Both the position numbers and the translations under genes were made by a program. A model generated the notes under the pieces. That model saw only the letters and a list, made by a program, of their open reading frames with translations, was not told the DNA's origin and ran no database searches. A stretch of 10,413 nt of DNA from Nitriliruptorales bacterium (GTDB lineage Bacteria > Actinomycetota > Nitriliruptoria > Euzebyales > Egibacteraceae), in NCBI GenBank assembly GCA_007119305.1, contig SKPY01000352.1:1-10413 (forward strand), read 5' to 3'. The first letter of the stretch is position 1. The number at the start of each line of letters is the position of its first letter. Below are positions 1 to 6,682 of this stretch, piece after piece.

Positions 1-47
1 GCCCGTGGCGTGCTCGGCGCGCCGGCGGGCGTGGCCAGTGGCTGCAC
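1..47 (-). CDS. Start of a probable ABC sugar permease (partial, cut by window edge)
   Basis: Only about 15 codons are visible, starting with GTG at 47 and reading V(M)-Q-P-L-A-T-P-A-G-A-P-S-T-P-R with no stop before the edge. A very good ribosome binding site (GGGAGG at 60-55) lies 7 nt upstream. Position just after a sugar-binding lipoprotein gene is where the first membrane permease (MalF/AglF type) normally sits, and a short Pro/Ala-rich basic start before the first membrane helix would suit it. No domain can be seen, so the product is inferred from context alone. A second GTG at 55-53 falls inside the ribosome binding site and is a less likely start. Confidence 0.45.
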   Translation of the reverse strand, partial: MQPLATPAGAPSTPR

Positions 48-62
48 GTCGTCACCTCCCGG

Positions 63-96
63 GGCGCGTGGGGGGCGTGCGAACCCCCCACGCGCC
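63..96 (-). terminator. Strong intercistronic hairpin after the sugar-binding protein gene
   Basis: GGCGCGTGGGGGG and CCCCCCACGCGCC form a perfect 13-bp stem around an 8-nt loop. It lies 43 nt past the binding-protein stop and ends two bases before the ribosome binding site of the next gene. There is no T-tract on the minus-strand side, so it is not a standard intrinsic terminator. It may be a partial terminator, or an mRNA-stabilising hairpin that keeps binding-protein levels above permease levels, as known between malE and malF. The hairpin is seen directly; the role is inferred. Confidence 0.6.
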
Positions 97-139
97 GCGC
101 GACCCGGACGGGCCACCGTCGACCTCGTTCAGCGGACGG

Positions 140-1564
140 CTAGCCGGACGGCCATGCCGCGTCGATGGACTCGAGCATCTCGTCGGTGTTGGTGCCCTCG
201 GCCGCGATCCACTCGACCATGGCCTCCCAGAACCGGCCCTGTCCGACCTCGGCGGGCATCATGTCCGAGGCGTCGAAGCGCAGGGTCGTGGCCTCGCCGA
301 GGATGCGTGCCGTCTCCTGCTGGGCGTAGGCGATGTACCAGTCATCCGGCACCGCAGAGTTAGGCGAAGCGATGCCGCCTTCGACGATCCAGACCTCGGC
401 CGCCTCGGGGGTGGCGAGGAACTCCATGACCGCGCGGACCTCGTCGCGGTCTTCGAACATCAGCATGAGGTCGCCGGAGCCGAGGACCGGGTTGCCGTAC
501 TCCTCGTCGATCGGCGGCAGGTAGAAGAACGGCACGTCGACGCCGGGCTCGAAGAGCGGCTCCTCGGTGTCGGGGTCGGCCGGCCAGAAGCTCGGGATCC
601 AGGCGGCCTGCTTGTGCATCCAGCAGCGTGGCCCGTCCTCATGGAACATCGGGTCCTGCGTCTCGCCGACCCAGGTGGCGTTGATGTAGGTTGCCCCGCC
701 GTAGGCGAAGCCCTCCTCGAACCACAGGTCGCCGACGATCTCGGCGGCACGCGTGACCTCGGGTGAGGTGAACGGCACCGTGCCCTCCACCCAGCCGTCG
801 TAGACCTCCGGCGGGGCGGTGCGCAGCAGCACGTCCTCGATCCAGTCGGTGGCGACCCACCCGCTCGCGTCGCCGTGCTCGACAGAGATGCACCACGGCG
901 CGCCGTTGCCGTCGTCGCGGATCTGCTCCGACAGCGCCCACAGCTCGTCCCAGGTCTCCGGCACCGCGTAGCCCTCCGCCTCGAAGGCAGCCGCCGGGTA
1001 CCACACGATGGACTTCGTGTCGGCCTTGTAGAAGAGGCCGTAGAGGCCGTCGTCGACGGTCGCCAGCTCGGTCCAGGCCTCGCCGTAGTCGCTCTCGAGC
1101 TGGGCGGTGTTCATGAACGTGGACAGGTCCACGAGGTGGCCCGCCTGCGCGAACTCGCGCATCAGCCCGGGCTGGGCCAGCTGCGCGATGTCCGGCGGGT
1201 TGCCGCCCTCCACGCGGACGCTCAGAACCGTCTCGTAGTCCGTGATGCCGTCGTAGGTGAGGTCGATCCCGGTCCGCTCGGCGAAGCCTTCGAGCGAACG
1301 TGCGAAGAAGTCGCCCTCTGCTTCGATCCACTGGCCGAGAAGGTGCACCGACGTACCTGCGTACTCACCGGCTTCGGCGCGGGCAAGGTGCTCGTAGGGG
1401 CCCTCAGGGACTGCCACGTCGGGCTCTTCGACGGGCTCCTCCGGGGCTTCCGGCTCTTCTGTCTCGTCGGGTTCGTCGATGACCACCGGCTCGGTCTCGC
1501 CACAGGCGGCGGCGAGCACGGCGAGCACCAACACGATCGTTGCGAGCGTCACGTACCCTCGCAT
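140..1564 (-). CDS. AglE-like sugar ABC transporter substrate-binding lipoprotein
   Basis: A 474-residue extracytoplasmic solute-binding protein that would deliver a carbohydrate to an ABC importer. Residues 1-20 form a lipoprotein signal peptide ending in the lipobox A-A-A-C, with Cys21 as the lipidation site. Residues 22-58 are a low-complexity Glu/Asp/Pro linker. The rest is a family 1 binding protein. The stretches R-C-W-M-H-K-Q-A, G-S-G-D and, near the C-terminus, F-D-A-S-D-M-M-P-A-E-V-G-Q-G-R-F-W resemble alpha-glucoside binding proteins of the AglE type. ATG at 1564 is preceded by GAGAGGAG at good spacing and overlaps the end of the ROK kinase gene by 16 nt, so the two are probably translated together. 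The family is clear; the sugar is inferred (alpha-glucoside most likely). Confidence 0.9.
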   Translation of the reverse strand: MRGYVTLATIVLVLAVLAAACGETEPVVIDEPDETEEPEAPEEPVEEPDVAVPEGPYEHLARAEAGEYAGTSVHLLGQWIEAEGDFFARSLEGFAERTGIDLTYDGITDYETVLSVRVEGGNPPDIAQLAQPGLMREFAQAGHLVDLSTFMNTAQLESDYGEAWTELATVDDGLYGLFYKADTKSIVWYPAAAFEAEGYAVPETWDELWALSEQIRDDGNGAPWCISVEHGDASGWVATDWIEDVLLRTAPPEVYDGWVEGTVPFTSPEVTRAAEIVGDLWFEEGFAYGGATYINATWVGETQDPMFHEDGPRCWMHKQAAWIPSFWPADPDTEEPLFEPGVDVPFFYLPPIDEEYGNPVLGSGDLMLMFEDRDEVRAVMEFLATPEAAEVWIVEGGIASPNSAVPDDWYIAYAQQETARILGEATTLRFDASDMMPAEVGQGRFWEAMVEWIAAEGTNTDEMLESIDAAWPSG

Positions 1565-2565
1565 GACTTGCTCCTCTCCCGGGCTGCGCCCGGTGCTTGC
1601 ATGGGTGGGATCCGCCTTGGGTCGTGCGACTCCCTACCGATCAGGCTCGGCGCGGCCGCTGCCGCGCCGAGCGCGCCGAGCGGAAGATCCGCCGGCGCCG
1701 AGATGACCCGCTCCGGGGCGAGCGCGCGTGCGGCCACCGCGGAGCGGACGGCAAAGCGCGCGAGCTGCTCGTGGACCCCCGCGAGCAGCGGGGCGCCGAG
1801 ACGGCCGACACCGCCGCCGACGACGACGACATCGGCGCCGTAGGTCATGACGAGCCACTGGATCACCCGCGCGAGCGTTGCGGTGAGCTCCGCGGCCAGT
1901 TCCCGGGCGACCGGGTCGCCTGCGCTCGCAGCGCGCAACAGGTCGGCGGTCGCGGCCCCCTCACCGTGACGCCAGCGCGTGGCGATCGCCCGGCCGGACA
2001 CGAGCGTCTCGAGACAGCCGTCGAGGCCGCACGCACAGGGCGGCCCAGCCGGGTCGAAGACCATGTGGCCCACCTCGCCCGCCATGCCGTCGCGGCCACG
2101 GTGGATGCGACCGTCGATGACGACGCCCGCCCCCACACCCGTGCCGATGCTCAGCAGGATGAGGACCCCGACGGCGCAGCCCGGCAGATGGCGGTAGGCG
2201 CCGAGCGCGGCGGCGCGGACATCGTTCTCCACCCGGACCGGGGCGCCGAGCGCGCCCGCCAGCAGGTCCCCGAGCCGCAGCCCGTCCGACCCGATGCCGA
2301 GGTTGACCGCGTTGCGGACGACCCCTGACGCGGGGTCGACCTGCCCGGGCACGCCCACGCCGATCCGCTCTACCGGCGCCGAGCCGACGAGGCTGCGGAC
2401 TGCCCGCACGGTCGCCTCGGGGAGCGCCGCGCCGTGCCGGGTGGGCACGAGGAGACTGCGGGTCGCGACCTCACCGTCGAGGCCGACGAGCTCGGTGCTG
2501 GTGCCACCGATGTCGATGCCGACCGCGAGGCAGTCGGTCCTGCGGGCCGGCGTACGCGTGCTCAT
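1549..2565 (-). CDS. ROK family sugar kinase (glucokinase-like)
   Basis: A 338-residue cytoplasmic ATP-dependent sugar kinase that probably phosphorylates glucose or a related hexose released from the imported sugar. It has the N-terminal phosphate-binding motif D-I-G-G-T (18-22), the E-N-D motif (113-115) with Asp115 as likely catalytic base, G-E-V-G-H (163-167), and the ROK zinc site H167 with C177-x-C179-x4-C184. All active-site elements are present, unlike in the neighbouring repressor. ATG at 2565 overlaps the repressor's TGA as ATGA, which indicates translational coupling and fixes the start; the frame stays open as far as 2961, but that part lies over the repressor's ROK domain. The last 30 or so residues (about 307-338) extend beyond where ROK kinases normally end and run into the next gene. 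Substrate choice between glucose, N-acetylglucosamine and others cannot be read from sequence alone. Confidence 0.9.
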   Translation of the reverse strand: MSTRTPARRTDCLAVGIDIGGTSTELVGLDGEVATRSLLVPTRHGAALPEATVRAVRSLVGSAPVERIGVGVPGQVDPASGVVRNAVNLGIGSDGLRLGDLLAGALGAPVRVENDVRAAALGAYRHLPGCAVGVLILLSIGTGVGAGVVIDGRIHRGRDGMAGEVGHMVFDPAGPPCACGLDGCLETLVSGRAIATRWRHGEGAATADLLRAASAGDPVARELAAELTATLARVIQWLVMTYGADVVVVGGGVGRLGAPLLAGVHEQLARFAVRSAVAARALAPERVISAPADLPLGALGAAAAAPSLIGRESHDPRRIPPMQAPGAARERSKSCEGT

Positions 2566-3740
2566 GGCCGCGCCATCCCGAAAGCTCCCGCCAGCACGAG
2601 CGCGTGAGCACCGTGGAGGATGAGATCGGGCCCGTAGTCCGTCAGGTGGACGAAGATCTGCTCGCCGTCGATAGGCAGGAGGCGCTCGACCAGCGTCGTC
2701 CGCACCGTCTCGAGGAACTCCTCCCCCACACCCTCGAGCTCGAGCGACAGGACGATCTCGGTCACGTCGACGATCGCCACGAGGTGGGCCAGCATCGCAC
2801 CGAGCCGGGTGCCCGCAGCCTGCAGCGCTGCGTGGACCGCCTCGTCGCCGAGGCGGTGGCGCAGCGCGGTCGCGTCCCAGGGCAGCCCTGCGGGGTCGGC
2901 GCCAGCCGCGGCGGCGGCCTGCCCCACGATGGACGGGACGCTGATGACGGTCTCCAGACAACCGCGGTTGCCGCAGCTGCAGGGGTGCCCGCCGGGCTCG
3001 ACGACGAGGTGGCCGATCTCGCCCGCAGCCGCCCGCGCCCCCGCGTGCAGGCGACCGGCCAGCACCAGCCCCGCGCCGACGCCCCGTCCGATGCGGACGA
3101 CCGCAAGTCCGTCCGACGCGCCCGCGCGCGTCCCGTACTCGACGAGTGCAGCCGCGTCGGCGTCGTTGCCCACCCAGGCCGGCAGACCGGTCCGCTCCTG
3201 CAGGATGCTCGCGAGCCGCAGATCGTGCCAGCCAAGGTTCGCCGCCTCCACGACGACCCCGTCTCGGGTCACAAGCCCCGGCGTGGCGACACCCACCCCG
3301 GCGACGGGCGCGGTGGCCCGCGGCGCCAGATCGGACACGACGTCGACGACGGCAGCGACGAGCCTGTCGCCTGCGGTGTGCGCCCCGCCGACCGTGTGCC
3401 GCGCGCTCTCCGTCCCGGCCAGGTCGGCGAGCGTGGCGACGAGCGGACGCCGGCTCAGGTCGATCGCCACGACCTGGCGGGCCGAGCGGTTGACGGCGAG
3501 CAACCTGGGTGGCTTGCCGCCGTCCGAGCTACCGGTGCCGACCTCGGCCACCAGCCCGCTGTCGAGCAGCTCGGCGACGAGTCGCGTCACCGTGGGCCGG
3601 GCCATCCCCGTCACTCTGGCGAGGCTCGCGCGACTGTCCGCCTCCCCGGCTGCGAGCGTCCGCAGGACGCTCCGCAGGTTGACCTGGCGGGCGCTCTGGC
3701 TGGACGCCACCCGCGTCCCGCGACGCTGCCCGGTGTCCAC
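2562..3740 (-). CDS. ROK family transcriptional repressor (NagC/XylR type)
   Basis: A 392-residue DNA-binding regulator that probably represses the sugar operon until a sugar or sugar phosphate binds. Residues about 21-66 form a winged helix-turn-helix, with M-A-R-P-T-V-T-R-L-V-A-E (46-57) as the probable recognition helix. A ROK domain follows with the zinc site H244, C254-x-C256-x4-C261. The kinase phosphate loop is degenerate (D-L-S-R-R-P-L at 94-100 instead of D-x-G-G-T), typical of ROK repressors that lost catalysis, although N192-D193 remain. I chose GTG at 3740 because GAGAGG lies about 7 nt upstream. An in-frame TTG at 3788 lies between the -35 and -10 boxes of the promoter and cannot be the start of that transcript. 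The stop overlaps the kinase start as ATGA. It is first in an operon with a kinase and sugar transport genes, which are its likely targets. Confidence 0.9.
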   Translation of the reverse strand: MDTGQRRGTRVASSQSARQVNLRSVLRTLAAGEADSRASLARVTGMARPTVTRLVAELLDSGLVAEVGTGSSDGGKPPRLLAVNRSARQVVAIDLSRRPLVATLADLAGTESARHTVGGAHTAGDRLVAAVVDVVSDLAPRATAPVAGVGVATPGLVTRDGVVVEAANLGWHDLRLASILQERTGLPAWVGNDADAAALVEYGTRAGASDGLAVVRIGRGVGAGLVLAGRLHAGARAAAGEIGHLVVEPGGHPCSCGNRGCLETVISVPSIVGQAAAAAGADPAGLPWDATALRHRLGDEAVHAALQAAGTRLGAMLAHLVAIVDVTEIVLSLELEGVGEEFLETVRTTLVERLLPIDGEQIFVHLTDYGPDLILHGAHALVLAGAFGMARP

Positions 3741-3770
3741 ACCGCCGCCTCTCTGCGCTGACGGCTGATA

Positions 3771-3787
3771 TGTTTCACACTGTAACA
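3771..3787. promoter_or_regulatory. Probable operator: imperfect palindrome over the -10 box
   Basis: On the minus strand TGTTACA and TGAAACA flank a GTG centre, with six of seven arm positions complementary. The palindrome covers the -10 box and predicted transcription start, so a bound protein would block the promoter. The obvious candidate is the ROK repressor it drives (autoregulation). An overlapping Crp-like arrangement, TGTGA-N6-TCAGC at 3779-3764, is a weaker alternative. Symmetry and position are seen; the bound protein is inferred. Confidence 0.5.
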
Positions 3788-3807
3788 AAGTCTTCGACCG
3801 GGGTCAA
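3779..3807 (-). promoter_or_regulatory. Promoter of the ROK repressor / sugar operon
   Basis: A -35 box TTGACC (3807-3802) and a -10 box TACAGT (3784-3779) are separated by exactly 17 nt, close to the housekeeping sigma consensus. Transcription should start near 3772, giving a leader of about 30 nt that carries GAGAGG before the GTG at 3740. The site lies in the only clearly A+T-rich patch nearby, between the cupredoxin gene and the repressor gene. Confidence 0.7.
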
Positions 3808-3882
3808 GACAGGATCTGCCCACAGGGTGCCCAGGGCGGGTCGGCCACGCCTCCGGCCTTTCCCCCGCAGGACGCGGTGGGG

Positions 3883-5082
3883 TCAGTCGACCCTCAGGCG
3901 CACCTGCATCCCGGCCGCACGATGACCCGGTAGGGCGCAGTGGAAGACGTGCTCGCCCGGATCGAGCTCGACGTCGGTGGCGGCACGCATCCCCGGCTCG
4001 GCCTCGAGCTGCACCCCGAGGCGCGTGTTGACCAGCGTGTGGCGTTCCTCGGCGTGGTTGTCCAGGCGCAGCTCGTAGACGCCCGCCGCGAGGGGCTCGG
4101 CGAGCGGCTCGCCGTACGCCCGGTCGAGCGCGGGGACCTGCACGAAGCCTTTGCCGACCAGGACGCTGCGTGCGTGCCCGAAGTCGCTGGGGGGCTCCGC
4201 CGCGCTCGGCGCCCGCCACGCGAAGCCCTCCTCCCCCTCGAGCAGCGTCAGCCGCGTGACGCGGCCGTCCTCGAGCGCTGCGCGCCACACGCCCGTCTCG
4301 ACCACCGCGAGCGACAGGACCTCAGGCGCCTGCAGCCCGTCCACCGGCGGTGCGTCGGGGCTGCAGCTGCGCCGCGCGCTGCCGGCCAGCTCCGCGCACA
4401 GGCGGGCCGGCTCACCCTCACGCAGCACGAGGCTGCCGTGCACGAGGCGGCGCTCGGCGGTGCCGGCAGCGGCTGCCTCCTCGGGTGTCAGGTGGGCGTG
4501 CGCGTCGAGGTCGTGCTGCACCACCGCCGCCGGGTCGACCCGGCCGTCGAGGCAGCGCCAGACCGGTCCGTCGACGGTGCCCGCGGACGTGCCGTCGAAG
4601 CGGTCGCCTTCCAGCCGGTCCCCGAACGCCACCTCGCCGCGAATGCGCTCGGTCTCGTAGCCGCCGAGCCCGGGCGGGGCGCCCCTGCCGCCGATCCACT
4701 GGCCGTGCGGCGCGAACCGGGTGCCGGTGCGGGCGGTGATGAGCGCCTGCGCCGGGCGGCACCAGCGCACGGCGACGTGCACCCCGATCCCGGGGTAGTG
4801 GACCCGCGCGTCGACTGCGTGCAGCTCGCCGTCGCGGTCGTGCACGACGAGCACCGGGTCCTCGTCGATCCAGATCGCGACCGCGTCACCGGGTTCGGGC
4901 GCCGGCAGCGTCCCGTCGGGACGCCCGTCGACCACCAGCTGGGGCGACGGCCGCACGAGCAGCGCGACCGTCGCGACCAGGCCGAGGAGCAGCAGCGCCA
5001 CGCCGGCCCGCCGCAGACCGCCCTGCCGGCCCGGCCCCGCACCCCTGGCCGACGTCCCCTGCGCGCGCACCCTGGTCACCAT
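3883..5082 (-). CDS. Membrane-anchored cupredoxin with a degenerate Rieske-like domain
   Basis: A 399-residue protein with a basic N-terminus and one membrane helix (about 27-43), so the rest should face outside. Residues about 60-160 resemble a Rieske fold: the G-x-W-x-G-G-x-G-A-P-P-G-L stretch (128-139) follows T-G-T-R-F (119-123) where Rieske proteins have H-G-S-x-F, and the Cys/His iron ligands are largely lost (only Cys108 remains). The middle has a Cys pair at 229 and 240. Residues about 330-399 are a cupredoxin domain with a full type-1 copper set: H348, C382, H387 and M392, with C-x4-H-x4-M spacing as in rusticyanin and sulfocyanin. It probably carries electrons or binds copper outside the membrane; the partner is unknown. 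The start at ATG 5082 is uncertain: GGCGAGG lies only 1 nt upstream, the next codon is GTG (5079), and the frame is open to 5298. Confidence 0.75.
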   Translation of the reverse strand: MVTRVRAQGTSARGAGPGRQGGLRRAGVALLLLGLVATVALLVRPSPQLVVDGRPDGTLPAPEPGDAVAIWIDEDPVLVVHDRDGELHAVDARVHYPGIGVHVAVRWCRPAQALITARTGTRFAPHGQWIGGRGAPPGLGGYETERIRGEVAFGDRLEGDRFDGTSAGTVDGPVWRCLDGRVDPAAVVQHDLDAHAHLTPEEAAAAGTAERRLVHGSLVLREGEPARLCAELAGSARRSCSPDAPPVDGLQAPEVLSLAVVETGVWRAALEDGRVTRLTLLEGEEGFAWRAPSAAEPPSDFGHARSVLVGKGFVQVPALDRAYGEPLAEPLAAGVYELRLDNHAEERHTLVNTRLGVQLEAEPGMRAATDVELDPGEHVFHCALPGHRAAGMQVRLRVD

Positions 5083-5131
5083 GCCTCGCCGCCGTTCGCC
5101 GCTGGCTGCAGGAACCACGTCGACCCGCCGG

Positions 5132-5137
5132 AGTGTA
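5132..5137 (-). promoter_or_regulatory. Possible -10 box for the cupredoxin gene
   Basis: TACACT fits the actinobacterial TAnnnT pattern and lies about 50 nt before the ATG, but no convincing -35 box stands 16-18 nt upstream. Instead the upstream space holds a perfect inverted repeat (5139-5156). Either an activator-dependent promoter or chance is possible. Confidence 0.3.
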
Positions 5138-5138
5138 C

Positions 5139-5156
5139 GCGGACCCCGTGGTCCGC
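5139..5156. repeat. Perfect 7-bp inverted repeat between gcvPB and the cupredoxin gene
   Basis: GCGGACC and GGTCCGC form a 7-bp stem around a 4-nt loop, in the 106-nt gap after the gcvPB stop. It has no T-tract, so it is a weak terminator at best. Its place directly upstream of TACACT would also suit an operator. The role is undecided. Confidence 0.4.
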
Positions 5157-5188
5157 CACCGTCCGCAGGTCTTGGGGAGGCGGCCGGG

Positions 5189-6682
5189 TCAGCCGTCGTC
5201 GCCTGCGGCAGGCTCCCAGCGCAGGACGAGATGGCGTCCTGCCCGGCCTTCGTCGAGCCGCCCCACCGGCGTGGTGGTCGGCGCCGCGTGCAGCGCATCG
5301 GGGTCAGCGGCGGCCTCGGCGCAGATGGCTCGCAGCGCGACGATGAACGCGTCCAGCGTCTCGCGGGACTCGGTCTCCGTGGGCTCGATCATGAGCGCCT
5401 CGTCGACGATCAAAGGGAAGTAGTTCGTCGGCGGGTGGAAGCCGTGGTCGATGAGGCGCTTCGACACGTCGAGCGCGCGGACCCCGTGCGCCTTGAGCGC
5501 CTTGGCGGTCGACACGAACTCGTGCATCGGCTGGTGGTGGGGGTAGCCCAGGGGCAGCACGTCCGTGATGCCCTGCGCAACGTAGTTGGCGTTCAGCACC
5601 GCTTTGGCCGCCATCTGTGCGAGGCCGTCCCCGCCGTGGGCGAGCAGGTACGCGAGGGCCCGCACGAGCACGAGCGTGTTGCCGTGGAAGCCGTGCAGCC
5701 GGCCGATGCTCTGCGGCCGGTCGTGGTCCCAGAACAGCGTCCCGTCGTCGCGGCGGGCGAGCACCGGGGCGGGCAGGTAGGGTGCCAGCCGTTCGCTGAC
5801 CACCACCGGGCCGGCCCCTGGCCCGCCGCCGCCGTGCGGCGTCGCGAACGTCTTGTGGACGTTCAGGTGCACGACGTCGAAGCCCATCCGGCCCGGCCGC
5901 ACGCGCCCGCAGATGGCGTTGAAGTTCGCGCCGTCGTAGTACATGAGCCCGCCGACGTCCTCCATGAGACGGCTCATGCGCTCGATCTCCACCTCGAACA
6001 GCCCCAGCGTGTTCGGGTTCGTGAGCATGATCCCCGCGGTCTGCTCGTCGACGGCGCCCTCGAGCGCATCCACGTCGACGAGCCCGTTCGGACCGCTCGG
6101 CACGGTGACGACGTCGTAGCCGCACATCGCGGCGCTCGCGGGATTCGTGCCGTGCGCCGAGTCGGGCACGATCACCGTCCGCCGGGCATCACCCCGGTCC
6201 TCGTGGTAGGCCCGGAACAGCATGAGCCCGCACAGCTCACCGTGGGCGCCGGCTGCAGGCTGGAACGTCGCCCGGTGCAGTCCCGTGAGCTCACACAGCC
6301 ACGTCTCGAGCTCGGCGAGGACGCCGAGCGTGCCCTGCACCGCCTCGTCGGGTGCCCACGGGTGGACGTCGCGGAACGCAGGCTGGCCCGCGATCGCCTC
6401 GGACATCCGCGGGTTGTACTTCATCGAGCAGGAGCCGAGGGGGTAGAAGCCGATGTCGATGCCGTGGTTGCGCTGCGACAGCCGCGTGAAGTGCCGCACG
6501 AGGTCGAGCTCGCCCAGCTCGGGCAGCAGCGGCGGCTCGGTGGCGAGCTCGACGTCCGCCAACGCGTCGGCGGGGTCGACGGCCGGGACGTCGAGCGGCG
6601 GGAGCGCGGCGGCGCGCCGGCCGGGCCGTGACTTGTCGAAGACCGTGGGCTCGGGTGCACGGGGATCGCCGAGGACCGGCAT
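5189..6682 (-). CDS. gcvPB: Glycine dehydrogenase (decarboxylating) subunit 2
   Basis: The PLP-binding subunit of the two-subunit P-protein, which decarboxylates glycine and passes the aminomethyl group to the lipoyl arm of GcvH. The 497-residue length is normal. Diagnostic stretches are G-F-Y-P-L-G-S-C-S-M-K-Y-N-P (78-91), D-S-A-H-G-T-N-P-A-S (174-183), Y-Y-D-G-A-N (248-253) and L-N-V-H-K-T-F (273-279), where Lys277 should form the Schiff base with PLP, followed by a glycine-rich loop. ATG at 6682 overlaps the gcvPA stop by one base (TGATG), so the two subunits are coupled in translation, as expected for partners in a 1:1 complex. The C-terminus ends in a short acidic tail. The call is very secure. 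Confidence 0.97.
   Translation of the reverse strand: MPVLGDPRAPEPTVFDKSRPGRRAAALPPLDVPAVDPADALADVELATEPPLLPELGELDLVRHFTRLSQRNHGIDIGFYPLGSCSMKYNPRMSEAIAGQPAFRDVHPWAPDEAVQGTLGVLAELETWLCELTGLHRATFQPAAGAHGELCGLMLFRAYHEDRGDARRTVIVPDSAHGTNPASAAMCGYDVVTVPSGPNGLVDVDALEGAVDEQTAGIMLTNPNTLGLFEVEIERMSRLMEDVGGLMYYDGANFNAICGRVRPGRMGFDVVHLNVHKTFATPHGGGGPGAGPVVVSERLAPYLPAPVLARRDDGTLFWDHDRPQSIGRLHGFHGNTLVLVRALAYLLAHGGDGLAQMAAKAVLNANYVAQGITDVLPLGYPHHQPMHEFVSTAKALKAHGVRALDVSKRLIDHGFHPPTNYFPLIVDEALMIEPTETESRETLDAFIVALRAICAEAAADPDALHAAPTTTPVGRLDEGRAGRHLVLRWEPAAGDDG

Noticed and set aside
2566..2961. N-terminal extension of the ROK kinase
   Set aside because: The added residues are Arg-rich and overlap the repressor's ROK domain in another frame; the ATGA junction at 2565 is the natural start.
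2604..3761. 385-codon open frame on the plus strand
   Set aside because: Antisense to the ROK repressor, whose domains and motifs are clear.
3741..3788. TTG start at 3788 for the ROK repressor
   Set aside because: It would lie between the promoter's -35 and -10 boxes, upstream of the predicted transcript start.
3808..3882. Terminator after the cupredoxin gene
   Set aside because: Only weak 4-5 bp stems (such as GGGTC-N4-GACCC over the stop codon) and no T-tract.
5081..6631. 516-codon open frame on the plus strand
   Set aside because: Antisense to gcvPB; no recognisable motif, composition typical of a shadow frame.
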